The notes beneath the pieces were generated by a model. That model worked only from the letters and a program-made list of their open reading frames with translations, made no database searches and was not told where the DNA came from. Made by a program: the position numbers and the translations under genes. Below are positions 54,391 to 63,883 of a DNA stretch of 64,000 nucleotides, in pieces. Source of the stretch: an uncultured Paracoccaceae bacterium (lineage in GTDB: Bacteria > Pseudomonadota > Alphaproteobacteria > Rhodobacterales > Rhodobacteraceae); the NCBI GenBank assembly GCA_947489325.1, contig CANLDA010000003.1, positions 172,663-236,662 on the forward strand, given 5' to 3'. The first letter of the stretch is position 1. Each line of letters opens with the position of its first letter.

Positions 54391-57317
54391 GACACATCCT
54401 CCGCGTTTGGCAGGTCGGTCGCATCCCATTCGCCAAAACGGGCCAATTGATCATAATCCCCTGCATTGCCATCTTTTTGCATGGCCCGGCGTGAACTGAA
54501 CCCTTGTTCCGCATCCAAATAGCGCGAGATCAACTCTTTGAATTCATCCCATACCTTTTCGGTTGGCATATCATCCAATGGCGCGGCCACTTCTTTGGGC
54601 GGATTGCCAAGCCCCAGATAGATCGCCGACACCACATCTTCTGGCGCGATACCCTTGAAACCACCTTGTTCGGCCATCGCAGCCTCTAACAACAATTGCT
54701 TGTCGAAGAATTCTTGCTCTGCTTTGCTGGGTGGTGATCCGGTTTTGTAATCATAAAGGATCAAACGCCCGTCTTGCGCGCGGTCAATGCGATCAGCAGT
54801 ACCTGTCAATTTAAACGCTAAATCGTCAATTGTTGCCTCTGCCCGTGCCTCATATGCCAGTGGAGAAGCCTGCGTTTGCCGATGGGCCTCTGCCGTTACA
54901 AAGTGGTCCGACACCCGGTTCAGACGCGCATTCCACAACGCCCGCGCTGATGCCCATGGTACATCACGCACCAAGACGTCCCGCGCGATGGTCAGCAAAT
55001 GGTCAGCAGTCAAATGCGCCCTGTCCCCTGCGGCATCTTTGACAAATTTTTCCAGCACTTCATGCACCACAATGCCACGCAGCAAGGCATCAGGGGTTTT
55101 CATCAAAGGATCCATCCGACGAAGGCGCAGAACATGGCGCGCGTAAATCGCATATGGGTCGCGGATCAGGCGTTTGATTTCAGTGACCGACAACTGCCGA
55201 GGCCGCGCATGTTCCGGGGGGCGCGGTGAAGGACGTTTTGCAGGTTCTACCGGAAAAACAGTCTCTAATGCTGCGGTTTTGGCGAGCCAGTCACGTCCTC
55301 GACGGCGCATCTCTTCCAATGCATCGCGCCCACCTTGCTCTGGCAAACCACTTAACAAATTCGTCAAACGGTTCACCCAGCGTGAAGCCACAGTTTCAGC
55401 TTCGTCGGTGCGGATAGATCGGGTCAACCACACCTCCTTGCCTGCAACGGCCTGTTGGAAATCATGCGCTGACAAACCGATACGCCGCTCAGGCAACAAC
55501 AATCCCGCCTTATCGCGCATCTGACGGTTGAGCCATGGATCGGGAGAAGGCGCCTCGGGCCAACTGCCCTCGTTCAACCCGCCAAGAATAATCATATCCA
55601 CGCCTTGAACTCGCGCCTCTAGCGTGCCCCAGATCAAGATATTGGCGTGCGGGGCATCACGGTCGCGCAACTCTTCCTGCGATAAGACAGAGCCAAACAC
55701 ATCTGCATAATCTCCCGCACTCAACGCACCTGCGTATTCAGCATTCACACGCAGTTTTTCAACAACGGCCTCCGCCTTGCGTCCGGCGGCCTCTTGCCAC
55801 AGCTCCCCCGCGGTGTCCGCATCCCCTGCCGAAATACGTTCCGCCAGCGCGACATGACTTTCCAACAAATCGATAAACGTATGTTCGCCCATCAAAACCT
55901 GATCGCAAAAACACGCAATCAGCCATGCAATCCATTCAGACAGGTCTTCTTTTTGTGCCGACGCCCACGCTGCAAGCTGTTCTGCATCCGGAAAAGTCAC
56001 GCCTTTTTTGCGCAAGTACAGCTCCAGATCACGGGTGCGGCGCAGGTGCTCGTTCCGATCCTGCGCGGAATGGGTCAGCGGGTGTTTCAGCAGGGTCAAC
56101 AGGGCCTCTGACGTCAGGGGCCGTAACCGCAGCCCTGCAACATGGCGCAAGAAGCGGCCCGGGGGTGTCAGCTGCATCGGCGTGCCGGCAGAGTCATCCG
56201 CCATTATATCCCATCGATCCAACGCAGCGCTGACTTGTCGCGTTAACATCCGGTCCGGGGTGATCAATGCCACAGTCTGCCCAGTTTCTGCCGCCTCACG
56301 CAAACGCATGGCAATGGCCAGCGCCTCTTCGCGCACTGATGGGGCTTCTAGCAATGTGATGTCTTTGCAAGCCTCACCAATATCCGTCAGGGTTTTCCCT
56401 TCGCTCAGCCATTGATCCGTCACGGGGGCCGGACGCAGCGCCAAAGACACAAGCCGATTACGCGCCGGATTGGCCGGAACGGCATCAGACCACGGCACGA
56501 TCTGCTCTCGACTCACACCCATAACCTGCATCAGCTTAGCAAAGCGAAACTGCGGATGATCCTCGCTTTGCAGAGCGTCATTCAGCCGCCCCCAGATCGA
56601 CGCAGGCATATCAAAATCAAATCCCGGCAGGATCACCGCCCCTTGCGGCAGCTTGGCCACCGCCTGCATCAGCAACATCGTGGTGCCACGCGATCCCGTT
56701 GACCCGGCAAGGATCACAGGATGGGCTGGCGGTGCGACTTTCCAATGGGTGATCAGTTTTTCCACCACCATGCGTTGCCGGGATTCCGCATCTGGCGAGG
56801 TCGTAATGCCATCCAGAAAGTGATTCACAATGCCAAAGAATTTCTGTGCGCGTTCCCAATGGCCGGATTGATCCGTCACATCAAGGTTCGCTATCACCTC
56901 TGGCGACACACCTTCACCGTTCATTTCATCAATCAACCCAGCAAGGCTGTCAGCCAAATCATACAGCGACGCGCGCGAGGCAAGATCAGGCTGTTGGCGC
57001 AGAAGTTGCGACACGAGGCTGATCACCTCAAATCGACGACGCAGCGGCGACATTGCAGGTGGAATATCCAAGGTCGGCGCAAGCGATTGCATCTGGGTGA
57101 CAAGGGCAATTTTCGGAACAAATCCAACCGGACCTGCATCAAACAATGTCCGCAGCCTGCGTTTCATACGCTGAGTGTTCACAATCAGCTGCACCGCACC
57201 CATTGCTTCGGGCGAGGTGCCCGACAAATGCTGTCGCAGCCCATTGATCAGCTCTGCCGAGAAATCAACACCTGCTGGCACACCAAAAACACGGGGATGC
57301 TCGGTGGCGTCAAACAT
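54387..57317 (-). CDS. addB: Double-strand break repair protein AddB
   Basis: 976 residues of the alphaproteobacterial AddB type. It has an inactivated helicase-like region (ILAGSTGSRGTTMLLMQAV; IILGGLNEGSWPEAPSPDPWLNRQMR, in pieces) and a C-terminal nuclease domain (LTGTADRIDRAQDGRLILYDYKTGS, in part). It works with AddA at broken DNA ends. ATG 57317 was chosen; GTG 57326 is possible. It overlaps the stop of the nucleotidyltransferase gene by eight bases. Confidence 0.93.
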   Translation of the reverse strand: MFDATEHPRVFGVPAGVDFSAELINGLRQHLSGTSPEAMGAVQLIVNTQRMKRRLRTLFDAGPVGFVPKIALVTQMQSLAPTLDIPPAMSPLRRRFEVISLVSQLLRQQPDLASRASLYDLADSLAGLIDEMNGEGVSPEVIANLDVTDQSGHWERAQKFFGIVNHFLDGITTSPDAESRQRMVVEKLITHWKVAPPAHPVILAGSTGSRGTTMLLMQAVAKLPQGAVILPGFDFDMPASIWGRLNDALQSEDHPQFRFAKLMQVMGVSREQIVPWSDAVPANPARNRLVSLALRPAPVTDQWLSEGKTLTDIGEACKDITLLEAPSVREEALAIAMRLREAAETGQTVALITPDRMLTRQVSAALDRWDIMADDSAGTPMQLTPPGRFLRHVAGLRLRPLTSEALLTLLKHPLTHSAQDRNEHLRRTRDLELYLRKKGVTFPDAEQLAAWASAQKEDLSEWIAWLIACFCDQVLMGEHTFIDLLESHVALAERISAGDADTAGELWQEAAGRKAEAVVEKLRVNAEYAGALSAGDYADVFGSVLSQEELRDRDAPHANILIWGTLEARVQGVDMIILGGLNEGSWPEAPSPDPWLNRQMRDKAGLLLPERRIGLSAHDFQQAVAGKEVWLTRSIRTDEAETVASRWVNRLTNLLSGLPEQGGRDALEEMRRRGRDWLAKTAALETVFPVEPAKRPSPRPPEHARPRQLSVTEIKRLIRDPYAIYARHVLRLRRMDPLMKTPDALLRGIVVHEVLEKFVKDAAGDRAHLTADHLLTIARDVLVRDVPWASARALWNARLNRVSDHFVTAEAHRQTQASPLAYEARAEATIDDLAFKLTGTADRIDRAQDGRLILYDYKTGSPPSKAEQEFFDKQLLLEAAMAEQGGFKGIAPEDVVSAIYLGLGNPPKEVAAPLDDMPTEKVWDEFKELISRYLDAEQGFSSRRAMQKDGNAGDYDQLARFGEWDATDLPNAEDVS

Positions 57318-58002
57318 TCTGATCACGCAACATTTTTTCTGCCAAATCTACTCCTGCAGGATGGCCCACGTCACACCACTTTCCGGGATACAGGCAAGCA
57401 TGCACTTTGCGGTTTTCAATCATTTTATTCCACAACACATTTAGAGAAAATACGCGGTCTTGAATGGTATGCAGCCCTTCGGTTTTCACGATTTGAATGC
57501 CTCCATAAACAACCCCGGTACCACGCGTAACGGTGCCGTCCTGCGCCACCTCAAAATCCCCTTGCCCGGAATATCCAACCGCATTCTCGACAGGCACACA
57601 CATAAGCAACGCGTCCATTTCTTTGGAATTCCACATCTTCAAAAGCTGTTGGAATGGATTTGGCCCGAGCCAAATCGCATCGGTGTTTGCAGTGAACACC
57701 GGCCCCTCCCCCAACATTGGCAAAGCCGCACGCAGCCCGCCTCCGGTCTCAAGGATGTCTGGTTCCTCTCGTATGGTCAGAATGCTTTGGGGTGTTAGGT
57801 GGCGCTCCAGCATCTCGGGTTTGTAATGCACATTTGCAACGATCCGGTCAGGATCAATCCCCCGCGCCAAATCCAGTGTGTGATCAATTAACGACCGACC
57901 CGCAACCTTGATCATCGGCTTGGGTATATCGCGTGTCAGTTCTTTCATCCGCGTGCCAAAACCCGCGGCGAACAGCATTACAGCTTGGGGAGTGTCGCAC
58001 AT
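57310..58002 (-). CDS. MurU-like nucleotidyltransferase
   Basis: 230 residues with a sugar-1-phosphate nucleotidyltransferase N-terminus (VMLFAAGFGTRMKELT) and KPMIKVAGRSLIDHTLD. It also has TGGGLRAALPMLGEGPVFTANTDAIWLG. In Pseudomonas MurU makes UDP-MurNAc from MurNAc-1-phosphate; the pairing with an AmgK-like kinase gene supports the same cell-wall recycling role here. It overlaps the kinase gene by 25 bases and addB slightly. Confidence 0.82.
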   Translation of the reverse strand: MCDTPQAVMLFAAGFGTRMKELTRDIPKPMIKVAGRSLIDHTLDLARGIDPDRIVANVHYKPEMLERHLTPQSILTIREEPDILETGGGLRAALPMLGEGPVFTANTDAIWLGPNPFQQLLKMWNSKEMDALLMCVPVENAVGYSGQGDFEVAQDGTVTRGTGVVYGGIQIVKTEGLHTIQDRVFSLNVLWNKMIENRKVHACLYPGKWCDVGHPAGVDLAEKMLRDQNV

Positions 58003-58994
58003 TTTTCTTTCAGCCCGCTTAGTATTTCAGGGGTAGGCTTCGGCAAGTCTGACATGATAATTTCAGCCACTTCACCCAATGCTGGATGCTGTAAGTCCCG
58101 AAGGAGATAAGCCCAAACGCGTGGAATCAGATCGACATAATGGGCCTTGCCCGCCATCATGCATAATCGTCCAAACACCCCGATAATCCGCAGATTTCGC
58201 TGCACACCTAACACATAATAGGCATTTTCGAATTCCTGCGCATTCAAACCGCTGGTGGCGATATAACGATCCAACATCTGGCGCTCCAATGCAGGCGGCA
58301 CATCGCGTCGTGCATCCTGCATCAGTGACAAAAGATCATACGCGCGATGCCCTACAAGCGCGTCCTGAAAGTCCAGCATTCCAACACGCGCAACCCCATC
58401 ACGTTCCGGCAGCCACAACAGGTTTTCAGCGTGATAATCTCGTTGGATCAGCACATCCGCTGTGGCCGCGTATCGCGCAAGCACTGGTTTGAACGCGTTT
58501 TCAAAGGCTGTGGCCTTTTCTTCATAAGGCGCATCCGTTCCGCGCAGGTACCAACGCCATGCCAACGCCGCCATCTCGGCCATGAAATCCACATCATAGG
58601 GGGGCAAACCTTCGGGCACCTTGGCATTATGAAGGTCCAATAATGCATCCGTTGCCGCGCTATATAACTCGCTCGACAAATCCTCGTTCTCTGCCAAAAC
58701 CCGCGCATACAGATCATCGCCAAGGTCCTCGAGTAGAAGGAATCCGTTTTCAATATCTTCGGCCAGAATTTTGGGCGCAGAAAATCCAAGGGATTGTAAA
58801 TGGCGTGCGATGCTCAGGAATGGGCGCACGTCCTCGCCTTTTTCGGTGGGCGCATCCATCAAAATGGCAGTGCGCCCCTTCAATGTCAGGCGGTCATATC
58901 GGCGGTTCGACGCATCCCCCGCAACCGTTTCACATACAGCATCCTGCCAACCGGTGGTTTGCAGAAAGGCCTGTGCCAGTTTTGCACGGCTCAT
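57978..58994 (-). CDS. AmgK-like aminoglycoside-phosphotransferase-fold sugar kinase
   Basis: 338 residues of the APH fold: TLKGRTAILMDAP, FLLLEDLGDDLYAR, the catalytic loop LIQRDYHAENLLW and the metal-binding GMLDFQDALVG. In Pseudomonas AmgK phosphorylates MurNAc and GlcNAc at the anomeric position, supplying MurU. Adjacent murU-like and tsaE genes match that conserved setting. An antibiotic-resistance role is unlikely. Confidence 0.82.
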   Translation of the reverse strand: MSRAKLAQAFLQTTGWQDAVCETVAGDASNRRYDRLTLKGRTAILMDAPTEKGEDVRPFLSIARHLQSLGFSAPKILAEDIENGFLLLEDLGDDLYARVLAENEDLSSELYSAATDALLDLHNAKVPEGLPPYDVDFMAEMAALAWRWYLRGTDAPYEEKATAFENAFKPVLARYAATADVLIQRDYHAENLLWLPERDGVARVGMLDFQDALVGHRAYDLLSLMQDARRDVPPALERQMLDRYIATSGLNAQEFENAYYVLGVQRNLRIIGVFGRLCMMAGKAHYVDLIPRVWAYLLRDLQHPALGEVAEIIMSDLPKPTPEILSGLKEKCATLPKL

Positions 58995-59455
58995 TGCGAC
59001 ATAACCTTTTTCATTCGTTCACCCCATTTTGGGTCTGTCCAGTGCAAGGTAATCTGGCGCTGACCTTCGTCTTTACCCAACTCAAACTGTATCTTCAAAG
59101 CATCGGCCGGGGTCAATTCGGCCAACCGATCTGGCCATTCCACCAAACACAACGCCGTTTCAAATGCCTCTGTCAGACCAAGCTCGACCACCTCGTCCGG
59201 AGATGTCAGGCGATAAAGATCAGAATGCCAGATTTCAAAGTCAGGCGCATCGTAGATTTGCACCAATGTGAAGGTGGGGGATGGCACATCCTCTGGTTCT
59301 GCCAGTAACTCTTGGATCATAGTGCGCGCAAACAGGGATTTCCCCGCGCCAATGTCACCCTCTAACAGGATCACATCAGCCACGCCGACAATGGCTGCCA
59401 AGCGCAGCGCCAAATCTTGGGTATCTTCCGCAGAGCGGGACATCAGGGAATGCAT
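58991..59455 (-). CDS. tsaE: tRNA threonylcarbamoyladenosine ATPase TsaE
   Basis: 154 residues, standard for TsaE (YjeE). Walker A is LEGDIGAGKSLFART (about 31-45). PSPTFTLVQIYD, WHSDLYRL and LVEWPDRL are family landmarks. With TsaB and TsaD it makes the universal t6A modification at tRNA position 37. It overlaps the AmgK-like gene by four bases. Confidence 0.94.
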   Translation of the reverse strand: MHSLMSRSAEDTQDLALRLAAIVGVADVILLEGDIGAGKSLFARTMIQELLAEPEDVPSPTFTLVQIYDAPDFEIWHSDLYRLTSPDEVVELGLTEAFETALCLVEWPDRLAELTPADALKIQFELGKDEGQRQITLHWTDPKWGERMKKVMSQ

Positions 59456-59502
59456 GGTGCGAACTTACAACGCCCAGCGCCCCCTGCAAGCGCGATCCCG
59501 TA

Positions 59503-61062
59503 TTAGGCCACGAATTCTTTGTCTGCAATTTGGGAAACATGTTCTTGACAGAACATCACGATGGTCGAATTCCCACTAACATGCGCTGCGCGCAATTCAA
59601 TTGGCCCATGTGATTTTGACATAAGGTCTGCGCGCCAGCTTTTGTGTGCACCCAAATCCAACACGCTGTCTTGCAGCCTGTCCCATTCCGGCACCTTCCC
59701 GATGTCTTGAGACCAAAGCCGGATTGAATCCCGAATGGAAATATCCGCAAAGCTGCTGTCCGGATCAACGCCCCACATGTCGCGGTAGGCTTGGTTGCAA
59801 AACGACAAGTTCCCCACAGCAGAAAACACCACCACCGCCGGATCCATCGCATCTAACACGGAATGGCTCAGCTCTAACTCCGATCTGAAACGGCGGGTCA
59901 GCGAAATTTCTGCACTGATATCCTCAAAAAGAAACGCCACGGCCCCATCAGGGTGCGGGCGCCCTGTCACCCGATAGGTTAATCCCGAAGGAAGTGTCCA
60001 AGTTTCGCTGTAGCGACCATCGCTGGCCGCGACAACAAGGTCTGCGATCTGTTCACGCCATGACGAATAATTCTTAGGCTCTGGGATCATCCGGTTTTCG
60101 CGCATCTTATCAAAGAACGCAGACAGGTTGGGGCGCGCAGACAGGAAGTCCGCTGGCAGAGAGGTCAGATCAATCAGCGCAGGATTAAACAACGCAAGCC
60201 GACGGTTACGGTCAAATATCGCCAAACCGATCGACAATTGGGCAAAGGTTTTGGTCAGCGTTTGCACAAAATTGCGTTGCGCCACCTCGGCGCTGACAAT
60301 CGCATCAGCATTCACCGCATAGTACATTGCCATGTCACCCTTTGAAATCGCAGTGACGTCATACCAAAAGGTTTCACCGTCTTCTTTTTGCTCGCGCACG
60401 GCTGTACGCATGGCTTTTTTCTCTTCCAAAGATTCAGGAAGGTTGAAGAGCTGCGGCCATTTGGCAGCACCGCTTGACACATCCAGTTTCTGCATCAGGT
60501 CAACATAGGCCTGATTTGCCCAGACAATCACCCCATCACCATTTGTCTGCCACACTGGATAGGGCGCACATGTCACCATCATCTTGACCGCATTGATTTC
60601 GCCTTGATCTGCGTCGCTGAGATCATCAGCGTACAAAGGTTCCAGCGGTGAACGCATCCAATTAGACAACGTAATCCGCGCCAAATCCTTTCGGTGTTCA
60701 ACAGTCGCACCAGCCTTATCTATCTCCTTTTCAGCATGCCACGTTTCAATCACGCCTGGTGAATTGACATCTTGCGTATCCGGAAACGAGGGGATGCGGG
60801 CCTGAAGTATCGTTGCAAAATCTGTCCAAAGAGCAACCTCATCATGGGTCTTGCCAATTGTTGAAAGAGCGCGTGGGGTGGCATCGACAAGTTGTCCGTT
60901 TTCAAACAAAAAAACAGCTGTGTCCTGAGGTTCCTGCCCTTTACAGAGTTCCTGCGCAGTCATGTCATGCAAGCGTGCAGTGAACCAAATCGCTGCGAAT
61001 GCAATTCCAAAACTGGCAACTGCAATCAGAAAATACCAGATAAAGTAATAGTCAAACATCAA
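59503..61062 (-). CDS. Membrane PAS-domain protein without kinase domain
   Basis: 519 residues. One N-terminal membrane helix (about 6-27) is followed by about four PAS-like regions: TAVFLFENGQLVDATPRAL, APYPVWQTNGDGVIVWANQAYVDLMQ (in part), GLAIFDRNRRLALFNPALIDL and DPAVVVFSAVGNLSFCNQAYRDMWG. The protein ends about 50 residues after the last PAS core. No HisKA box or ATPase domain follows, and no frame continues one downstream before tsaE. It sits where DivL-like kinases are found next to tsaE in other alphaproteobacteria. A signalling or scaffold role is inferred. Confidence 0.75.
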   Translation of the reverse strand: MMFDYYFIWYFLIAVASFGIAFAAIWFTARLHDMTAQELCKGQEPQDTAVFLFENGQLVDATPRALSTIGKTHDEVALWTDFATILQARIPSFPDTQDVNSPGVIETWHAEKEIDKAGATVEHRKDLARITLSNWMRSPLEPLYADDLSDADQGEINAVKMMVTCAPYPVWQTNGDGVIVWANQAYVDLMQKLDVSSGAAKWPQLFNLPESLEEKKAMRTAVREQKEDGETFWYDVTAISKGDMAMYYAVNADAIVSAEVAQRNFVQTLTKTFAQLSIGLAIFDRNRRLALFNPALIDLTSLPADFLSARPNLSAFFDKMRENRMIPEPKNYSSWREQIADLVVAASDGRYSETWTLPSGLTYRVTGRPHPDGAVAFLFEDISAEISLTRRFRSELELSHSVLDAMDPAVVVFSAVGNLSFCNQAYRDMWGVDPDSSFADISIRDSIRLWSQDIGKVPEWDRLQDSVLDLGAHKSWRADLMSKSHGPIELRAAHVSGNSTIVMFCQEHVSQIADKEFVA

Positions 61063-61163
61063 GGCGCCTCATCTCCAACACCACCCTTGATCATGCAAAT
61101 CAGTTAACACTCAGTTAACCAACCCTTGATGGCAGGGCGTTCATGGGCGAATATTGGCCTGCT

Positions 61164-62549
61164 TTATATGGTGAAACGCGGATTCTGCCCCATGGCTTCG
61201 CCGCTTCCCTCGATGGCGGTACGTGGCCAGTTAACCAAAACAACAGCACCTGTGCGCGCAAATTCGGTCTCGTCTGATTGATAGGGTTCGGATCCATTGG
61301 CAAAGTTCAATTCCGCGCCAGTGCGTTCCAGCAATGTCTTGGCTATGAACAAGCCCAACCCCATTCCTTCATATCCTGGGCGTTGCGATTTCTCTTGGGA
61401 ATTTCTGCGACGTCTGACAAATGGTTCCCCAATCCGGCCAATCAAGTGAGCTGGATATCCGCGTCCATCATCCAGAATACGCACGCTCAACGAGTTCTCA
61501 GTCCAACTACTTTCGACCCACACATTGGCATCAGCAAAATCCACAGCGTTCTGGATAAGATTGCGCAACCCGTGAATGATCTCTGGGCGACGCTGCACCA
61601 CAGGAATGGGCAGGTCTTCGTGATCGGTATCGCCATGGATCATATGCACGACTTTGCCGCGGTAAATATGTGGCTCTGCGGCTTCTTCGATAAGGGTTGA
61701 GAATGGCGTGCGACGTACCTGAAGATCATCCTTTCCAGCGCGCCCCATAGATTGCAAGATATCCCGACACCGGTTTGCCTGCTCTCGTATTAGGGCCGCA
61801 TCCTCGTATAATTCAGGGCGATCCTCCAATTCTTCCATCAGTTCTGCGCTCGTCAATTTGATCGTAGCAAGCGGCGTGCCCAATTCATGCGCTGCAGCAG
61901 CAACCACACCACCCAAATCAGTCAATTTCTGTTCCCGCGCTAGCGCCATCTGCGTCGCCGCCAACGCCTCTGACATAGAGCTCATCTCGGACACAACTCG
62001 CCGTGAATACAGTGAGGAAAACAGTATGGCGATGGTGATCGCAAACCATGTGCCGAACAGGAAAATGTCAGGCACCCGATACACAAACCCCTGTTCGGTG
62101 CGCAGTGGAAGGTGAAATTCAACCATCATGGACACACAGACAATCGCCACAATCGCCAGTATCGCAGTGGCACGCACCCCCAGAACAGAGGCCGATATCG
62201 TCACAGGTCCCACAACCAGAATCGAAAAGGGGTTGTTCAACCCTCCTGTCAGGAACAGCAGGATACACAGCTGTAACAAATCAAATAGGATCATCAGGAA
62301 ATTTTCCTGCCCTGTCAGACGTTTGTTTTCTGGATAGATGAACACCGCCACAAGGTTTGCCGCCGCAGACACACCCACGGCCATGTAACACAGCCCATAC
62401 TGCAAATTCAGCTCGAACACGCGTTGCGCAACAACTAACGCAATCAATTGCCCCACGATTGCAATCCAGCGCACCATGATAATAGTCCGTAACCGGATCA
62501 ATCTTGTCGGATGTGTATACAATAGAGGCTGAGATGAATTCTGTGTCAT
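61164..62549 (-). CDS. regB: Redox sensor histidine kinase RegB (PrrB)
   Basis: 461 residues from ATG 62549 (TTG 62579 is an alternative). Six membrane segments contain the quinone-site motif GGLNNPF (about 102-108). The phospho-acceptor His221 lies in AAAAHELGTPLATIKL, and the redox Cys261 in EQANRCRDIL. The ATPase part has NLIQNAVDFADAN and LDDGRGYPAHL with GMGLGLFIAKTLL. It senses respiratory redox state and phosphorylates RegA. It is divergent from sco. Confidence 0.94.
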   Translation of the reverse strand: MTQNSSQPLLYTHPTRLIRLRTIIMVRWIAIVGQLIALVVAQRVFELNLQYGLCYMAVGVSAAANLVAVFIYPENKRLTGQENFLMILFDLLQLCILLFLTGGLNNPFSILVVGPVTISASVLGVRATAILAIVAIVCVSMMVEFHLPLRTEQGFVYRVPDIFLFGTWFAITIAILFSSLYSRRVVSEMSSMSEALAATQMALAREQKLTDLGGVVAAAAHELGTPLATIKLTSAELMEELEDRPELYEDAALIREQANRCRDILQSMGRAGKDDLQVRRTPFSTLIEEAAEPHIYRGKVVHMIHGDTDHEDLPIPVVQRRPEIIHGLRNLIQNAVDFADANVWVESSWTENSLSVRILDDGRGYPAHLIGRIGEPFVRRRRNSQEKSQRPGYEGMGLGLFIAKTLLERTGAELNFANGSEPYQSDETEFARTGAVVLVNWPRTAIEGSGEAMGQNPRFTI

Positions 62550-62630
62550 TGCGCGCTTTTGCCTCTTGCTTCCATTCAATCAATTGTTAGGTGTCTGCCC
62601 AAGATCAATCAACATCGCATAGGACATGTC

Positions 62631-63254
62631 ATGTCTCGTACTCTTGCCGTCGCAGCCGTTTTCATCGCTATTGCCGCCCTTGCGGGGATGACTATCTATA
62701 GCAAGTTGTTTGGCGGATCGGGTGATAAGTTTGCGCAATGCCGCGAAGGGCAGATTGCAGGAGGTGCTGGCAGTATTGGTGGCCCGTTTGAATTGGTTAG
62801 TGAAACCGGGGAAACCGTGACTGATAAAGATGTAATCACCGAACCAACGCTTGTGTATTTCGGTTATACATTCTGCCCAGATGTGTGCCCTCTGGATAAT
62901 GCCCGCAACGCCGAGGCGGTGGATATCCTCGAAGCTGGCGGAATGAGCGTCACCCCCGTCATGATCACAATTGACCCAGAGCGCGATACCCCAGAGGTTC
63001 TTGCAGAATTCACCGATTATCTACATCCTCGCATGGTTGGCCTGACTGGAACCGCGGCCCAAATCAAATCCGCATCGCGTGCCTATAAAACCTATTACAA
63101 AAAGCAAGAAGGCGAAGATGAATTCTATTTGATGGATCATTCGACCTTTACCTATTTGATGCTGCCCGAACATGGATTTGCGGAATATTTCCGGCGCGAT
63201 GCAACACCGGAACAGATGGCAGAGCGCGTAGGTTGTTTCGTCGAAAACATGTAA
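62631..63254 (+). CDS. senC: SCO1/SenC copper chaperone
   Basis: 207 residues with one N-terminal membrane helix. The copper-binding pair is in GYTFCPDVCPLDN (Cys82, Cys86), with His170 in LMDHSTFTYLM. It delivers copper to cytochrome c oxidase on the periplasmic side. In Rhodobacter, senC (prrC) lies between regB and regA, as here. The ATG at 62631 is preceded by AGGAC. An earlier in-frame ATG at 62559 would overlap the regB start. Confidence 0.94.
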   Translation: MSRTLAVAAVFIAIAALAGMTIYSKLFGGSGDKFAQCREGQIAGGAGSIGGPFELVSETGETVTDKDVITEPTLVYFGYTFCPDVCPLDNARNAEAVDILEAGGMSVTPVMITIDPERDTPEVLAEFTDYLHPRMVGLTGTAAQIKSASRAYKTYYKKQEGEDEFYLMDHSTFTYLMLPEHGFAEYFRRDATPEQMAERVGCFVENM

Positions 63255-63328
63255 CGTCAGCCTTTGTTTGACCCTCTGGGATGCCCGGGCTAATACTTGA
63301 ACGAATGAAATGATCCGGGGACACGCGC

Positions 63329-63883
63329 ATGGCTGACAATCCAAATTTGGAAATCGGACCGGATAAATCTTTGCTCTTGGTGGACGATGATGAACCCTTT
63401 CTGCGTCGTTTGGCGAAGGCCATGGAAAAACGCGGGTTCGAGGTAGAAACCGCAGGATCTGTGGTCGCTGGTCGCGCTATCGCAACAGCCCGCCCGCCAG
63501 CCTATGCCGTGGTTGATTTGCGTCTAGAGGATGGCAATGGCCTTGATGTGGTCGAAGTGATCCGCGAAAGGCGCGAGGACAGTCGCGTGGTGGTTCTGAC
63601 AGGATATGGTGCCATCGCAACGGCGGTTGCCGCAGTTAAAATCGGGGCGACGGATTACCTGTCAAAACCCGCTGATGCCACTGACATCATGAATGCCCTG
63701 CTCAGTTCCGAAGATGAGCTGCCCCCACCGCCAGAAAACCCCATGTCGGCAGACCGTGTACGTTGGGAACATATTCAGCGCGTGTATGAGCTGTGTGATC
63801 GCAATGTTTCAGAAACGGCGCGTCGTCTGAACATGCATCGTCGGACGCTGCAACGTATTTTGGCAAAACGCAGTCCAAAATAA
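63329..63883 (+). CDS. regA: Redox response regulator RegA (PrrA)
   Basis: 184 residues, the usual RegA length. The receiver domain has LLLVDDDEPFLRRLAKAME, phospho-acceptor Asp63 in VVDLRLEDGNG, and LTGYGAIATAV with the Lys in DYLSKPAD. A Pro-rich linker precedes a Fis-type helix-turn-helix (VSETARRLNMHRRTLQRILAKR). It controls photosynthesis, respiration, carbon and nitrogen genes in relatives. It lies 74 bases after senC. Confidence 0.95.
   Translation: MADNPNLEIGPDKSLLLVDDDEPFLRRLAKAMEKRGFEVETAGSVVAGRAIATARPPAYAVVDLRLEDGNGLDVVEVIRERREDSRVVVLTGYGAIATAVAAVKIGATDYLSKPADATDIMNALLSSEDELPPPPENPMSADRVRWEHIQRVYELCDRNVSETARRLNMHRRTLQRILAKRSPK

Noticed and set aside
57978..58994. Aminoglycoside resistance kinase
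   Set aside because: The fold is shared, but the neighbours (MurU-like gene and tsaE) indicate the AmgK cell-wall recycling role.
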